Assembly (NCBI GenBank): GCA_030149115.1
Contig: JASBSE010000566.1
Location: 1-9,963, forward strand
Reading direction: 5' to 3'
Length of the DNA stretch: 9,963 nucleotides
DNA from: Winogradskyella sp.
GTDB taxonomy: Bacteria; Bacteroidota; Bacteroidia; Flavobacteriales; Flavobacteriaceae
Below the pieces are notes generated by a model. That model was not told the origin of the DNA and searched no databases. It saw only the letters and a list, made by a program, of their open reading frames with translations. This document shows positions 1-6,259 of the stretch, piece by piece. The translations under genes were made by a program, and so were the position numbers. Positions within the stretch are counted from its first letter, which is position 1, and the number at the start of each line of letters is the position of its first letter.

Positions 1-1
1 G

Positions 2-424
2 AACTACAGTTTTAAAATATTACCAAATTCTGAATTAGAGTCTATAGTACCTTTAGTTTTTGACCTAAACCAAGGTAAAGTTGATAAATCTGTTTTATCA
101 TCACGATTTAACGAAATGAAGAATCAAAACTATGAATGCGCAGTTATAACATATAACAAAGAAATTGTTGGTGTTACAGGGCTGTGGTTTTGCACAAGAC
201 ATTATTCAGGAAAATCTGTAGAAATTGACCATGTTTATATAAAACCAGAGCATAGAAACAAAGGTCTAGGTAAGCAGTTTATGACTTGGATTCATACTTA
301 CTGCAAGAAAAAAGGTTTTGAATCTATTGAACTAAACACTTATGTTCAGAATCATCCTTCTCATAAATTTTATTATAATGAAGGTTTTAAAATTTTAGGC
401 TATCACTTTCTGAAAAAGATCTAA
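2..424 (+). CDS. GNAT-family N-acetyltransferase, 3' part (5' end outside window)
   Basis: The reading frame is open from base 2, so the gene enters from the left edge and 140 residues are visible. An ATG at 116 is internal, because the codons before it continue a plausible protein. The fold signature is clear. A beta strand (EIDHVYIKPEHR) leads into the acetyl-CoA pyrophosphate-binding loop R-N-K-G-L-G at about 254-271, matching the GNAT motif A (Q/R-x-x-G-x-G/A). The end of the protein has the usual NHPSHKFYYNEGFKILGYHF pattern, in which the F/Y-Y-x-x-x-G-F segment closes the domain. Members transfer an acetyl group from acetyl-CoA to an amine. The substrate cannot be told from this sequence, and the protein is presumably cytoplasmic. 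The stop codon lies one base from the stop of the opposing pepE gene, and I see no hairpin terminator between them. Confidence 0.9.
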   Translation, partial: NYSFKILPNSELESIVPLVFDLNQGKVDKSVLSSRFNEMKNQNYECAVITYNKEIVGVTGLWFCTRHYSGKSVEIDHVYIKPEHRNKGLGKQFMTWIHTYCKKKGFESIELNTYVQNHPSHKFYYNEGFKILGYHFLKKI

Positions 425-425
425 A

Positions 426-1133
426 TTATTTTAAAAAACCTAATTCAGAATTCGTCGGTACTTCATAAGGTTCCTTTCCATATTCAAAAATTCTGGCATC
501 TAAATTACCCTTTAGCGTTAAGCTATCTCCTTTCACCTCTACCCAACTTCCTTCTCTTAAACCAATAACAGGTTGTGTATTAAACGCATGAAACTCTTTA
601 ATTCTGGTTTCTCTGGTTTCACCCATATGTGTACTGCTTGGATCTGGGTCTAAATAGTGCGGATTTATATTAAATGGTACCAAGCCCAGAGTCTTAAAGC
701 TAGGTGGATAAACAATAGGCATGTCGTTTGTAGTGTTCATTGTTAGACCACAAATGTTACTTCCTGCACTTGTGCCTAGATATGGCGTTCCACTATTTAC
801 AGCCTCCTTTATTGAAGATAATACATCATTTTTATATAACTGATTCACCAAAACAAACGTATTTCCTCCACCTGTAAAAATACCTTCAGCCTCTTTAATC
901 GCTTTCTTAGGGTCATCAAATGTATGAATCCCTTTTACTGACTTTCCTATTTTCTTAAAAGGCTTAGCCACTTTGTCTGTATATTCATCATGAGATATAC
1001 CGCCTGGTCTTGCATATGGTATAAATAGTATTTCGTTTACAGATTTAAAATGCGTTTTTAATTCATCCAAAAGATACTCTAAAGAACCGCTTCCATGAAC
1101 AGTTGATGTACTAGCTATAATAATTGATTTCAT
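426..1133 (-). CDS. pepE: Peptidase E (alpha-aspartyl dipeptidase, family S51)
   Basis: A cytoplasmic serine peptidase that splits dipeptides with N-terminal aspartate (Asp-X), recycling peptides that other dipeptidases handle poorly. The 235 residues are close to the usual family length of about 230. Visible signatures are FTGGGNTFVL (residues 86-95), the nucleophile elbow GTSAGS with Ser122, the TTNDMPIV segment with Asp137, and NPHYLDP with His159. These correspond to the Ser/Asp/His set described for Salmonella PepE (Ser120, Asp135, His157). GLREGSWVEV (191-200) is also typical. There is no signal peptide. The ATG start at 1133 is supported by the family N-terminus and by a perfect -7 box TAAATTTG only four bases upstream, which suggests a leaderless or nearly leaderless mRNA. 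The gene is transcribed away from the exported-protein cluster and converges on the acetyltransferase. Confidence 0.95.
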   Translation of the reverse strand: MKSIIIASTSTVHGSGSLEYLLDELKTHFKSVNEILFIPYARPGGISHDEYTDKVAKPFKKIGKSVKGIHTFDDPKKAIKEAEGIFTGGGNTFVLVNQLYKNDVLSSIKEAVNSGTPYLGTSAGSNICGLTMNTTNDMPIVYPPSFKTLGLVPFNINPHYLDPDPSSTHMGETRETRIKEFHAFNTQPVIGLREGSWVEVKGDSLTLKGNLDARIFEYGKEPYEVPTNSELGFLK

Positions 1134-1137
1134 ATTA

Positions 1138-1145
1138 CAAATTTA
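1138..1145 (-). promoter_or_regulatory. Candidate -7 promoter element of pepE
   Basis: On the minus strand this reads TAAATTTG, a perfect match to the Bacteroidota -7 consensus TAnnTTTG. Only four bases (TAAT) separate it from the pepE ATG. Transcription would therefore start at or within a few bases of the start codon. I see no convincing -33 TTTG about 20 bases upstream, so the call rests on the -7 box and its position. Confidence 0.45.
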
Positions 1146-1260
1146 TGATTTAAAGTTTTAATAAGTAAAAGAGCACCTCACCACTTTAACAAAGATTTAT
1201 TAAGCCTTTTTTATGAAAATTGATGAATAAGCACGAACTTTATGTGACAATAAAACCACC

Positions 1261-2076
1261 ATGAAACATATACTATTTATAATAAGCTGCTTTTTAACCA
1301 TTTCAATCTATGCCCAAGATGTTGAAAGGATTTCTGTAAACGGAAAAATTTCGGTTGCATCAGAGGATAAGGAAGGGGTCACTGTATTTAACACCACAAC
1401 CAATAAAGGCACAATCACAGATGAAAATGGTGAATTTACTGCATTTGTTGCACTAAATGATGTTCTTGAATTTAGCGCCATTCAGTTTAAAGATTTTAAT
1501 GTCACTATAACCGAAGATATTATTAAATCTAAAAAAATGACTGTTATTCTTGTTGAAGAAGTCAACAAACTAGATGAGGTGGTTATTTTACCTTTTGGGT
1601 TAACTGGTAATATTAATGTAGACTTAGAAAATGTAAGAACCTATAATGTAAGTTTAGATTACGTTTATCTCGGTTTAGACAACATTGAAGATTTTGAGTT
1701 CTCAGCAGATTATAAAACAAAAGCAGACAATTTAGCATTTAATGAGAATAATCCTCATGTAGGCAACATGCTCAACATTGTTAATCTTGCAGGATTTATT
1801 GTAAGTCAAGTAGTAGACATTGAAAAAGAGAATAAAACCAATGCAGAAAAAGCCATTAAAAAAACACCTTTTAAAGAAGCTTTAGACAAATATAGTGTTA
1901 ACTACATTCACAATAATTTTGATATCCCATTAGAGCAAGTAGATGCTTTTATAGATTATATTGAAAACAAAGGTATTGATGAGAAATTACTGGCTGAAGA
2001 TAAAGAAATGGAATTTCTAGAACGCATAACTCAATTAAGCAAATCTTTCCTTAAGAACAAAAGTGAAAAAGACTAA
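1261..2076 (+). CDS. Exported carboxypeptidase-D-regulatory-like protein, copy 1
   Basis: A 271-residue protein of unknown function. Residues 1-18 form a signal peptide (MKHILFIISCFLTISIYA, then Q-D), so it is exported to the periplasm or beyond. Residues about 24-110 resemble the carboxypeptidase-D regulatory-like beta domain, which also occurs at the N-terminus of Bacteroidota TonB-dependent receptors. The pattern is V-x-G-K-I, then EGVTVFNTTTNKGTITDENG-E-F, a 'L-E-F-S-A-I' strand, and a closing KLDEVVI strand. No receptor plug or barrel follows. Residues 110-271 are a mostly helical, charged region shared with the next gene and include LTGNINVDLEN. No catalytic motif is visible. It is the first gene of a four-gene exported block and is a tandem paralogue of its neighbour. 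No SD or clear -7 box precedes the ATG. Confidence 0.85.
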   Translation: MKHILFIISCFLTISIYAQDVERISVNGKISVASEDKEGVTVFNTTTNKGTITDENGEFTAFVALNDVLEFSAIQFKDFNVTITEDIIKSKKMTVILVEEVNKLDEVVILPFGLTGNINVDLENVRTYNVSLDYVYLGLDNIEDFEFSADYKTKADNLAFNENNPHVGNMLNIVNLAGFIVSQVVDIEKENKTNAEKAIKKTPFKEALDKYSVNYIHNNFDIPLEQVDAFIDYIENKGIDEKLLAEDKEMEFLERITQLSKSFLKNKSEKD

Positions 2077-2860
2077 ACTCTTATTTAGTCTTGTAGCATT
2101 ATTATCTTTTTTTTTGTTGCAAGCCCAAAGACAAGAAATTAAAGGTAAACTAATTGCCAGTGATGATGTTGAGGGTATTCATATTCTAAACAAAACAGCA
2201 TCAAAATATACTGTATCTAATGATAAGGGTGAATTTAGAATTGAGGCTAAAGCTACTGACACCTTATTCATTTCTAGTTTAATTTATAATAACAAAGAGA
2301 TTATTGTTTCAAAAGAACAAGAAAACTCCAACTCTATTGAAGTTAAATTAGATGAAAAAGTTAGTGAGTTAGACAAAGTTATTGTTGGCAAAATACTTAC
2401 CGGAAGTTTACAATCTGATTTAGAAAACACGGACGCTAAAACCGAAATTAATTTCTACGACCTTGGCATACCTGGCAATACTAAACTACCACTTACTCAA
2501 AACGAAAAAAAACTACACGATGCCGATGGTGGTTCTTGGGGACATATAGGTCTTGGTTTTGGTGTTAATTTTCATAAGCTACTCAATAAGATAAGTGGCA
2601 GAACCAAAAAACTGAAAGATATTGTTGAGTTAGATGACAGAGACAAATGTATTAATAGACTCAGGATTAATTACGAATCAATTCTATTTGAAAACGATAC
2701 ACTCGCCAAAAACCTAAGAAATGAGTATTTTCTGTTCTCTCAAGAAGATGAAAACTTTCTCAGCTTATGCAAAGAAGATAATGACATTAAATTACTAGAA
2801 TTTTTACAGCAAAAACTAAAAGCATATCGAGAAAACCTTAATAGTTCTAATAATGATTAA
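2063..2860 (+). CDS. Exported carboxypeptidase-D-regulatory-like protein, copy 2 (GTG start)
   Basis: A 265-residue paralogue of the preceding protein, also of unknown function. The GTG at 2063 is chosen because it yields a complete signal peptide (MKKTKLLFSLVALLSFFLLQ, then A-Q-R-Q) and there is no suitable ATG nearby. This start overlaps the previous gene by 14 bases, which implies coupled translation. The beta domain spans about residues 24-108 and carries EGIHILNKTASKYTVSNDKG-E-F, LDEKVSELDKVIV and LTGSLQSDLEN, each alignable with copy 1. The C-terminal part differs more: it has an aromatic/glycine patch (GGSWGHIGLGFGVNFHKLLN, about 156-175) followed by charged helices. The function is not known; a structural or accessory role next to the M1 peptidase is only inference. 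Confidence 0.85.
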   Translation: MKKTKLLFSLVALLSFFLLQAQRQEIKGKLIASDDVEGIHILNKTASKYTVSNDKGEFRIEAKATDTLFISSLIYNNKEIIVSKEQENSNSIEVKLDEKVSELDKVIVGKILTGSLQSDLENTDAKTEINFYDLGIPGNTKLPLTQNEKKLHDADGGSWGHIGLGFGVNFHKLLNKISGRTKKLKDIVELDDRDKCINRLRINYESILFENDTLAKNLRNEYFLFSQEDENFLSLCKEDNDIKLLEFLQQKLKAYRENLNSSNND

Positions 2861-2865
2861 CTTTG
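2858..2865 (+). promoter_or_regulatory. Candidate -7 element before the DUF6702-like gene
   Basis: TAACTTTG matches TAnnTTTG and overlaps the TAA stop of the preceding gene. The DUF6702-like start codon follows about 40 bases later, which would leave a short leader. No -33 box is evident. The match could be chance in such AT-rich sequence, so this internal promoter is tentative. Confidence 0.25.
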
Positions 2866-2905
2866 GAACACTTTTTGGTTTTTTAGCAAAAAAAGAAAAT
2901 CCTTT

Positions 2906-3412
2906 ATGAAATCAATATATCTCGTTTTTACATTAATAGTAGGTTTTATATTAACATCCAGTAATACTAAACACGAATATTATGTAAGTGTTACCAATAT
3001 AGAATACGCAAAAGAGCAGCAGTCTGTTCAAATAATTAGCCAGATTTTTATTGATGATTTTGAAACTTTAATTCGCGAACGCTATGACGAGACTATAACG
3101 CTTGCCGAAGATGACGAGCCAGAAATTGTAGACGAATACATGAAACGGTATTTAAGAGACAAACTAAAAATTACAATTAACGGTACAACACATAGTCTTA
3201 ACTATATTGGTAAAGAATATAAAGATGACATTACTTATTGCTATCTTGAAATAGAGAACATCAAAAACATCAAATCTATACATGTGGTTAATCGCATTCT
3301 TTTTGATGTGCTTCCAGATCAACAAAATATTGTTAGATTAAAACTATTAAACAAAAATAAGAGCTTCCTGCTTATTTCAGACAATGATGAGTGCGTGTTA
3401 AACTTTAACTAA
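2906..3412 (+). CDS. DUF6702-like small exported protein
   Basis: A 168-residue protein with an N-terminal signal sequence (about residues 1-19, MKSIYLVFTLIVGFILTSS). It is followed by HEYYVSVTNIEYAKEQQSVQ and the strand IISQIFIDDFETLIRERY. This opening (H-x-x-Y-V-S-V-T-x-I-E-Y, then a strand ending in I-F-x-D-D-F-E) is what I recognise from the DUF6702 family of Bacteroidota, which is commonly found directly upstream of M1-family metallopeptidase genes. The assignment is from memory of the pattern, not a search. The remainder alternates short beta strands and contains no catalytic motif, so an all-beta periplasmic or outer-envelope protein is likely. The M1 peptidase starts 64 bases downstream with no terminator between them. 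Partnership with that enzyme is inferred from position only. Confidence 0.8.
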   Translation: MKSIYLVFTLIVGFILTSSNTKHEYYVSVTNIEYAKEQQSVQIISQIFIDDFETLIRERYDETITLAEDDEPEIVDEYMKRYLRDKLKITINGTTHSLNYIGKEYKDDITYCYLEIENIKNIKSIHVVNRILFDVLPDQQNIVRLKLLNKNKSFLLISDNDECVLNFN

Positions 3413-3440
3413 AAATTCTGTTAAAACGCCTTATTTTCTC

Positions 3441-3448
3441 TATTTTCG
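3441..3448 (+). promoter_or_regulatory. Candidate -7 element of the M1 peptidase gene
   Basis: TATTTTCG is one base from the TAnnTTTG consensus. It sits inside a CTCTA-type context that is repeated before tatA and the S8 protease gene. The ATG follows 28 bases downstream, giving a short leader of roughly 20-25 bases. A weak TTCTG lies about 20 bases upstream at the -33 position. Confidence 0.35.
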
Positions 3449-3476
3449 GAATCATTTTTAAATAACACTTATTGCA

Positions 3477-5774
3477 ATGAAAATTTTCAAGTACTTCTTC
3501 GGTGCTATGCTTTTTGTTTCTGCAAGTACTTTTGCTCAAAACGACATTAAGCCAGAGCGCAAACCAGGTCACACTAACCAAAACAAATTCAAACAATTAT
3601 ACGATGAATTTGCAACTCCAAACATGTTTAGAACTGGTTCTGGAGCACCAGGTCCTGCTTATTACCAACAACAAGCAGACTACAAAATGGATATAGAAAT
3701 AGACGATGTTAATGCCAAATTATATGGTGACGAGACTATTACTTACACCAACAATTCTCCAGATGAGCTCACTTACCTTTGGGTACAGTTAGACCAAAAC
3801 ATGAGAGCTAGAGACTCTAAATCACCTTTAATAAATAGCTCTGGTATTGGTCCTGCTACCTCAGCTTCAAGAGCGACAAGAACATATTTGAATGAAAGTT
3901 TTGATGGAGGTTTTAACATAGAGCATGTAAAAGACACTAATGGTAAAGATTTACCTCACACCATTAACCGCACAATGATGCGTGTAGAACTGCCAAAACC
4001 AATGAAAACCGGAGATCAATTTTCATTCAAAATAAAATGGTGGTACAACATTAACGACCACGTAAAAGATGGCGGACGCTCTGGTTATGAATATTTTGAA
4101 GAAAATGATAACAGAATCTATGTTATGGCACAGTTTTATCCTCGTATGGCTGTCTACAATGATGTAGAAGGCTGGCAAAACTCTCAATTTTGGGGAAGAG
4201 ATGAATTTGCACTACCATTTGGTAACTTTGATGTAAATATTACTGTACCTGCTGATCATATCTTAGACGGAACTGGTTATTTAACAAACAGAGAAGAAGT
4301 TTTTTCAAAAGATATGATGAAACGCTATAATCAAGCAAAAAAGTCTTTTGATAAACCAGTAATGATTGTAACAGAAGACGAAGCCAGAAAAACAGAAAAA
4401 ACAAAAAGCAATAAGAAAAGAACATGGAAGCTTTCTGCGCAAATGGTTAGAGATTTTGGGTTTGCGACATCTCGTAAATTCATTTGGGATATGATGGCTG
4501 TAAAAATTGGAGATAAAGATGTTATGGCTGTTTCTTTGTACTCTAAAGAAGGAAATCCATTATGGGAACAATGGTCTACAAGAACTGTTGCTAGTACTTT
4601 AAAGTCTTACTCTCGCATGACTTTTGATTACCCTTACCACAAAGCTATTTCTGTACACGCACCAATGGGAATGGAGTACCCTATGATTTGTTATAATTTT
4701 GGTCGTCCAGACGAAAACGGTAACTATTCTGATAGAACTAAGTATGGAATGATTAGCGTTATCATTCATGAAGTTGGACACAACTTCTTCCCTATGATTG
4801 TAAATAGTGATGAGCGTCAATGGACATGGATGGACGAAGGTCTAAACACTTTTGTTCAGTATGTAGCAGAGCAAGATTTTGGTGAATGGAACCCAACCGC
4901 TTTATCGCCTGGACACGATAAATATCCTTCTCGTCGAGGACCAGCTCAAAATATTGTTAGATATATGGGAGGTGATCAAGATTACATTGCACCAATTATG
5001 ACAAAAGGATTAAACACTTACCAATTTGGAAGTAATGCCTATAGCAAACCTGCAACAGGTTTAAACATATTAAGAGAAACTATTATGGGGCACGATTTAT
5101 TCGATTATTCATTTAGAGAATATGCAAGACGATGGATGTTTAAACACCCAACACCAGAAGATTTCTTTAGAACTATGGAAGATGCTTCTGCTGTAGACCT
5201 AGATTGGTTCTGGAGAGGATGGTTTTACACAACAGATTATACAGATATAGGTATTAAAGAAGTTAAGAAGTTTGCCGTAACAAATAGTCCTAACGAAGAA
5301 GGAAAAAAACTTGCTGAGCGTTATAATATAGATCCTAATTCGCTTGTATATTTTATTGGAGAGGGTGATGAAGGTTATGATGATGCAGTAAAAAATAGCA
5401 AGTCTATAGAAGATCTTCCTACAGTGAAAGAATACATAATGGATAATTTCACACCAGAAGAACAAAAAAGCATGAAGAAATCACCAAAGTATTTCTACGA
5501 AGTAACCTTTGATAAACCTGGTGGATTAGTAATGCCATTAATTGTTGAGTATAAATATGCTGATGGAACTAAAGAAAAAACCACATATCCTGCTCAAGTT
5601 TGGAGGCTAAATGATAAAGAAGTAAGTAAAGCTATTGCAACCGATAAAGAAATAGTTTCTATTACGGTAGACCCAGACTTAGAAACAGCAGATGTTGACA
5701 CTTCTAATAACTCTTGGCCAAGAGAAACTAAAGAAAGCGATTTTGATAAATTCAAGAACAAAGTGAAAGATTAA
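3477..5774 (+). CDS. Exported M1-family zinc metallopeptidase
   Basis: A secreted gluzincin aminopeptidase-like enzyme of 765 residues. Residues 1-20 are a signal peptide (MKIFKYFFGAMLFVSASTFA, then Q-N-D). The N-terminal M1 beta domain spans about 65-260. The catalytic thermolysin-like domain has HEVGH at 431-435 and the third zinc ligand Glu454 in WMDEG, giving the H-E-x-x-H-x18-E spacing of M1. Tyr522 (SNAYSKPATG) is the likely transition-state tyrosine. The usual G-x-M-E-N exopeptidase motif is replaced by GMEYP (398-402). As far as I recall this is common in this Bacteroidota subgroup, but it changes a residue that normally contacts the substrate N-terminus, so specificity is uncertain. 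After about residue 600 a charged C-terminal domain follows; I see no type IX secretion tail. It is the last gene of the exported block, with a strong terminator right behind it. Release of amino acids from peptides at the cell envelope is the expected role. Confidence 0.93.
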   Translation: MKIFKYFFGAMLFVSASTFAQNDIKPERKPGHTNQNKFKQLYDEFATPNMFRTGSGAPGPAYYQQQADYKMDIEIDDVNAKLYGDETITYTNNSPDELTYLWVQLDQNMRARDSKSPLINSSGIGPATSASRATRTYLNESFDGGFNIEHVKDTNGKDLPHTINRTMMRVELPKPMKTGDQFSFKIKWWYNINDHVKDGGRSGYEYFEENDNRIYVMAQFYPRMAVYNDVEGWQNSQFWGRDEFALPFGNFDVNITVPADHILDGTGYLTNREEVFSKDMMKRYNQAKKSFDKPVMIVTEDEARKTEKTKSNKKRTWKLSAQMVRDFGFATSRKFIWDMMAVKIGDKDVMAVSLYSKEGNPLWEQWSTRTVASTLKSYSRMTFDYPYHKAISVHAPMGMEYPMICYNFGRPDENGNYSDRTKYGMISVIIHEVGHNFFPMIVNSDERQWTWMDEGLNTFVQYVAEQDFGEWNPTALSPGHDKYPSRRGPAQNIVRYMGGDQDYIAPIMTKGLNTYQFGSNAYSKPATGLNILRETIMGHDLFDYSFREYARRWMFKHPTPEDFFRTMEDASAVDLDWFWRGWFYTTDYTDIGIKEVKKFAVTNSPNEEGKKLAERYNIDPNSLVYFIGEGDEGYDDAVKNSKSIEDLPTVKEYIMDNFTPEEQKSMKKSPKYFYEVTFDKPGGLVMPLIVEYKYADGTKEKTTYPAQVWRLNDKEVSKAIATDKEIVSITVDPDLETADVDTSNNSWPRETKESDFDKFKNKVKD

Positions 5775-5793
5775 GAAAAATTTATTTAAAATT

Positions 5794-5823
5794 AAAGCCG
5801 ACTTTAACGAGTCGGCTTTTTTT
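5794..5823 (+). terminator. Intrinsic terminator after the M1 peptidase gene
   Basis: A perfect 9-bp stem is formed by AAAGCCGAC (5794-5802) and GTCGGCTTT (5811-5819) around an 8-base loop. A run of seven T (5817-5823) follows on the plus strand. It begins 19 bases after the stop codon and should end the transcript of the exported block. The T run reaches to within 17 bases of the tatA -7 box. Confidence 0.92.
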
Positions 5824-5840
5824 ATTAGATAAAGTCACTC

Positions 5841-5848
5841 TATATTTG
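5841..5848 (+). promoter_or_regulatory. Candidate -7 promoter element of tatA
   Basis: TATATTTG is a perfect TAnnTTTG match, placed four bases (CATT) before the GTG start of tatA. This is the same spacing as at pepE. The corresponding -33 region would fall in the T run of the upstream terminator, and no TTTG is found there. The position suggests a leaderless or near-leaderless tatA transcript. Confidence 0.45.
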
Positions 5849-5852
5849 CATT

Positions 5853-6143
5853 GTGATACAATTAGCAACATTATTATTTATCGGAGGAACCGAAATTGTT
5901 TTTATACTATTTATAGTAGTATTAGTTTTTGGTGCGGATAAACTACCTGAAATTGCAAGGGGATTAGGAAAAGGCATGAGAACTTTAAGAGATGCCACAA
6001 ACGATATTAAGCACGAGGTTACTAAAAGTGCCAAAGAAAGTAACATTGTAGATACAGATACTACCAAAGAGATTCAACAAGAAATAAATAAGGTTAAAGA
6101 CGATCTTGAAAACTTTACAGGTTCTGTGAAAAGAAACATGTAA
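5853..6143 (+). CDS. tatA: Twin-arginine translocase subunit TatA/TatE
   Basis: A 96-residue inner-membrane component of the Tat system, which moves folded proteins with twin-arginine signals across the membrane. The architecture is canonical. A short N-terminus with Glu14 leads into one transmembrane helix (about 13-26). The FG hinge follows at 26-27. Next is the amphipathic helix DKLPEIARGLGKGMRTLRDA (29-48), and then a polar, lysine/glutamate-rich tail. GTG at 5853 is the only workable start: an in-frame stop lies upstream at 5826, and the next ATG falls after the membrane helix. No SD is present, and a -7 box sits four bases before the GTG. tatC is not in this window. Neither neighbouring protease carries a twin-arginine signal, so adjacency does not imply that they are Tat substrates. 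Confidence 0.95.
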   Translation: MIQLATLLFIGGTEIVFILFIVVLVFGADKLPEIARGLGKGMRTLRDATNDIKHEVTKSAKESNIVDTDTTKEIQQEINKVKDDLENFTGSVKRNM

Positions 6144-6157
6144 AATACATTATTCTC

Positions 6158-6165
6158 TATTTTTG
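6158..6165 (+). promoter_or_regulatory. Candidate -7 element of the S8 protease gene
   Basis: TATTTTTG is a perfect TAnnTTTG match lying 15 bases after the tatA stop. It is preceded by CTC as at tatA and at the M1 gene. It would give a long AT-rich leader of about 90 bases before the ATG at 6260. No clear -33 box is seen. Confidence 0.35.
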
Positions 6166-6259
6166 CGTTATTTTTTTACACCATCTTCATTATTTAATGT
6201 ATTTTTTATTGAATTATTTAATATATTTAGACAATCACTAACCATCTAAATCATATTAA

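Noticed and set aside
384..440. GGTTTT and AAAACC arms around the acetyltransferase/pepE junction as a possible terminator
   Set aside because: The arms are weak, AT-rich and more than 40 bases apart, with no compact stem and loop.
2871..2895. CTTTTTGG...AAAAAAAG hairpin between paralogue 2 and the DUF6702-like gene
   Set aside because: The stem is almost purely A-T pairing with a T run opposite an A run, not followed by a T tract. It is more likely ordinary low-complexity intergenic sequence.
3405..3596. Minus-strand open frame of about 63 codons spanning the gap before the M1 gene
   Set aside because: It overlaps the M1 signal peptide region and the gap holding a promoter-like box, and has no recognisable domain.
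5199..5465. Minus-strand open frame of about 88 codons inside the M1 gene
   Set aside because: Composition is rich in Ile, Cys and Phe, as expected for antisense of AT-rich coding sequence. The sense strand encodes a conserved M1 domain.
5840..6067. Minus-strand open frame of about 75 codons opposite tatA
   Set aside because: It lies fully within the convincing tatA frame. Its protein resembles a reverse-strand reading of a hydrophobic helix and shows no family signature.
6166..6259. AT-rich leader of the S8 gene as a possible riboswitch or small RNA
   Set aside because: No stable stem or known aptamer pattern is visible in these roughly 90 bases; it is simply T- and A-rich.
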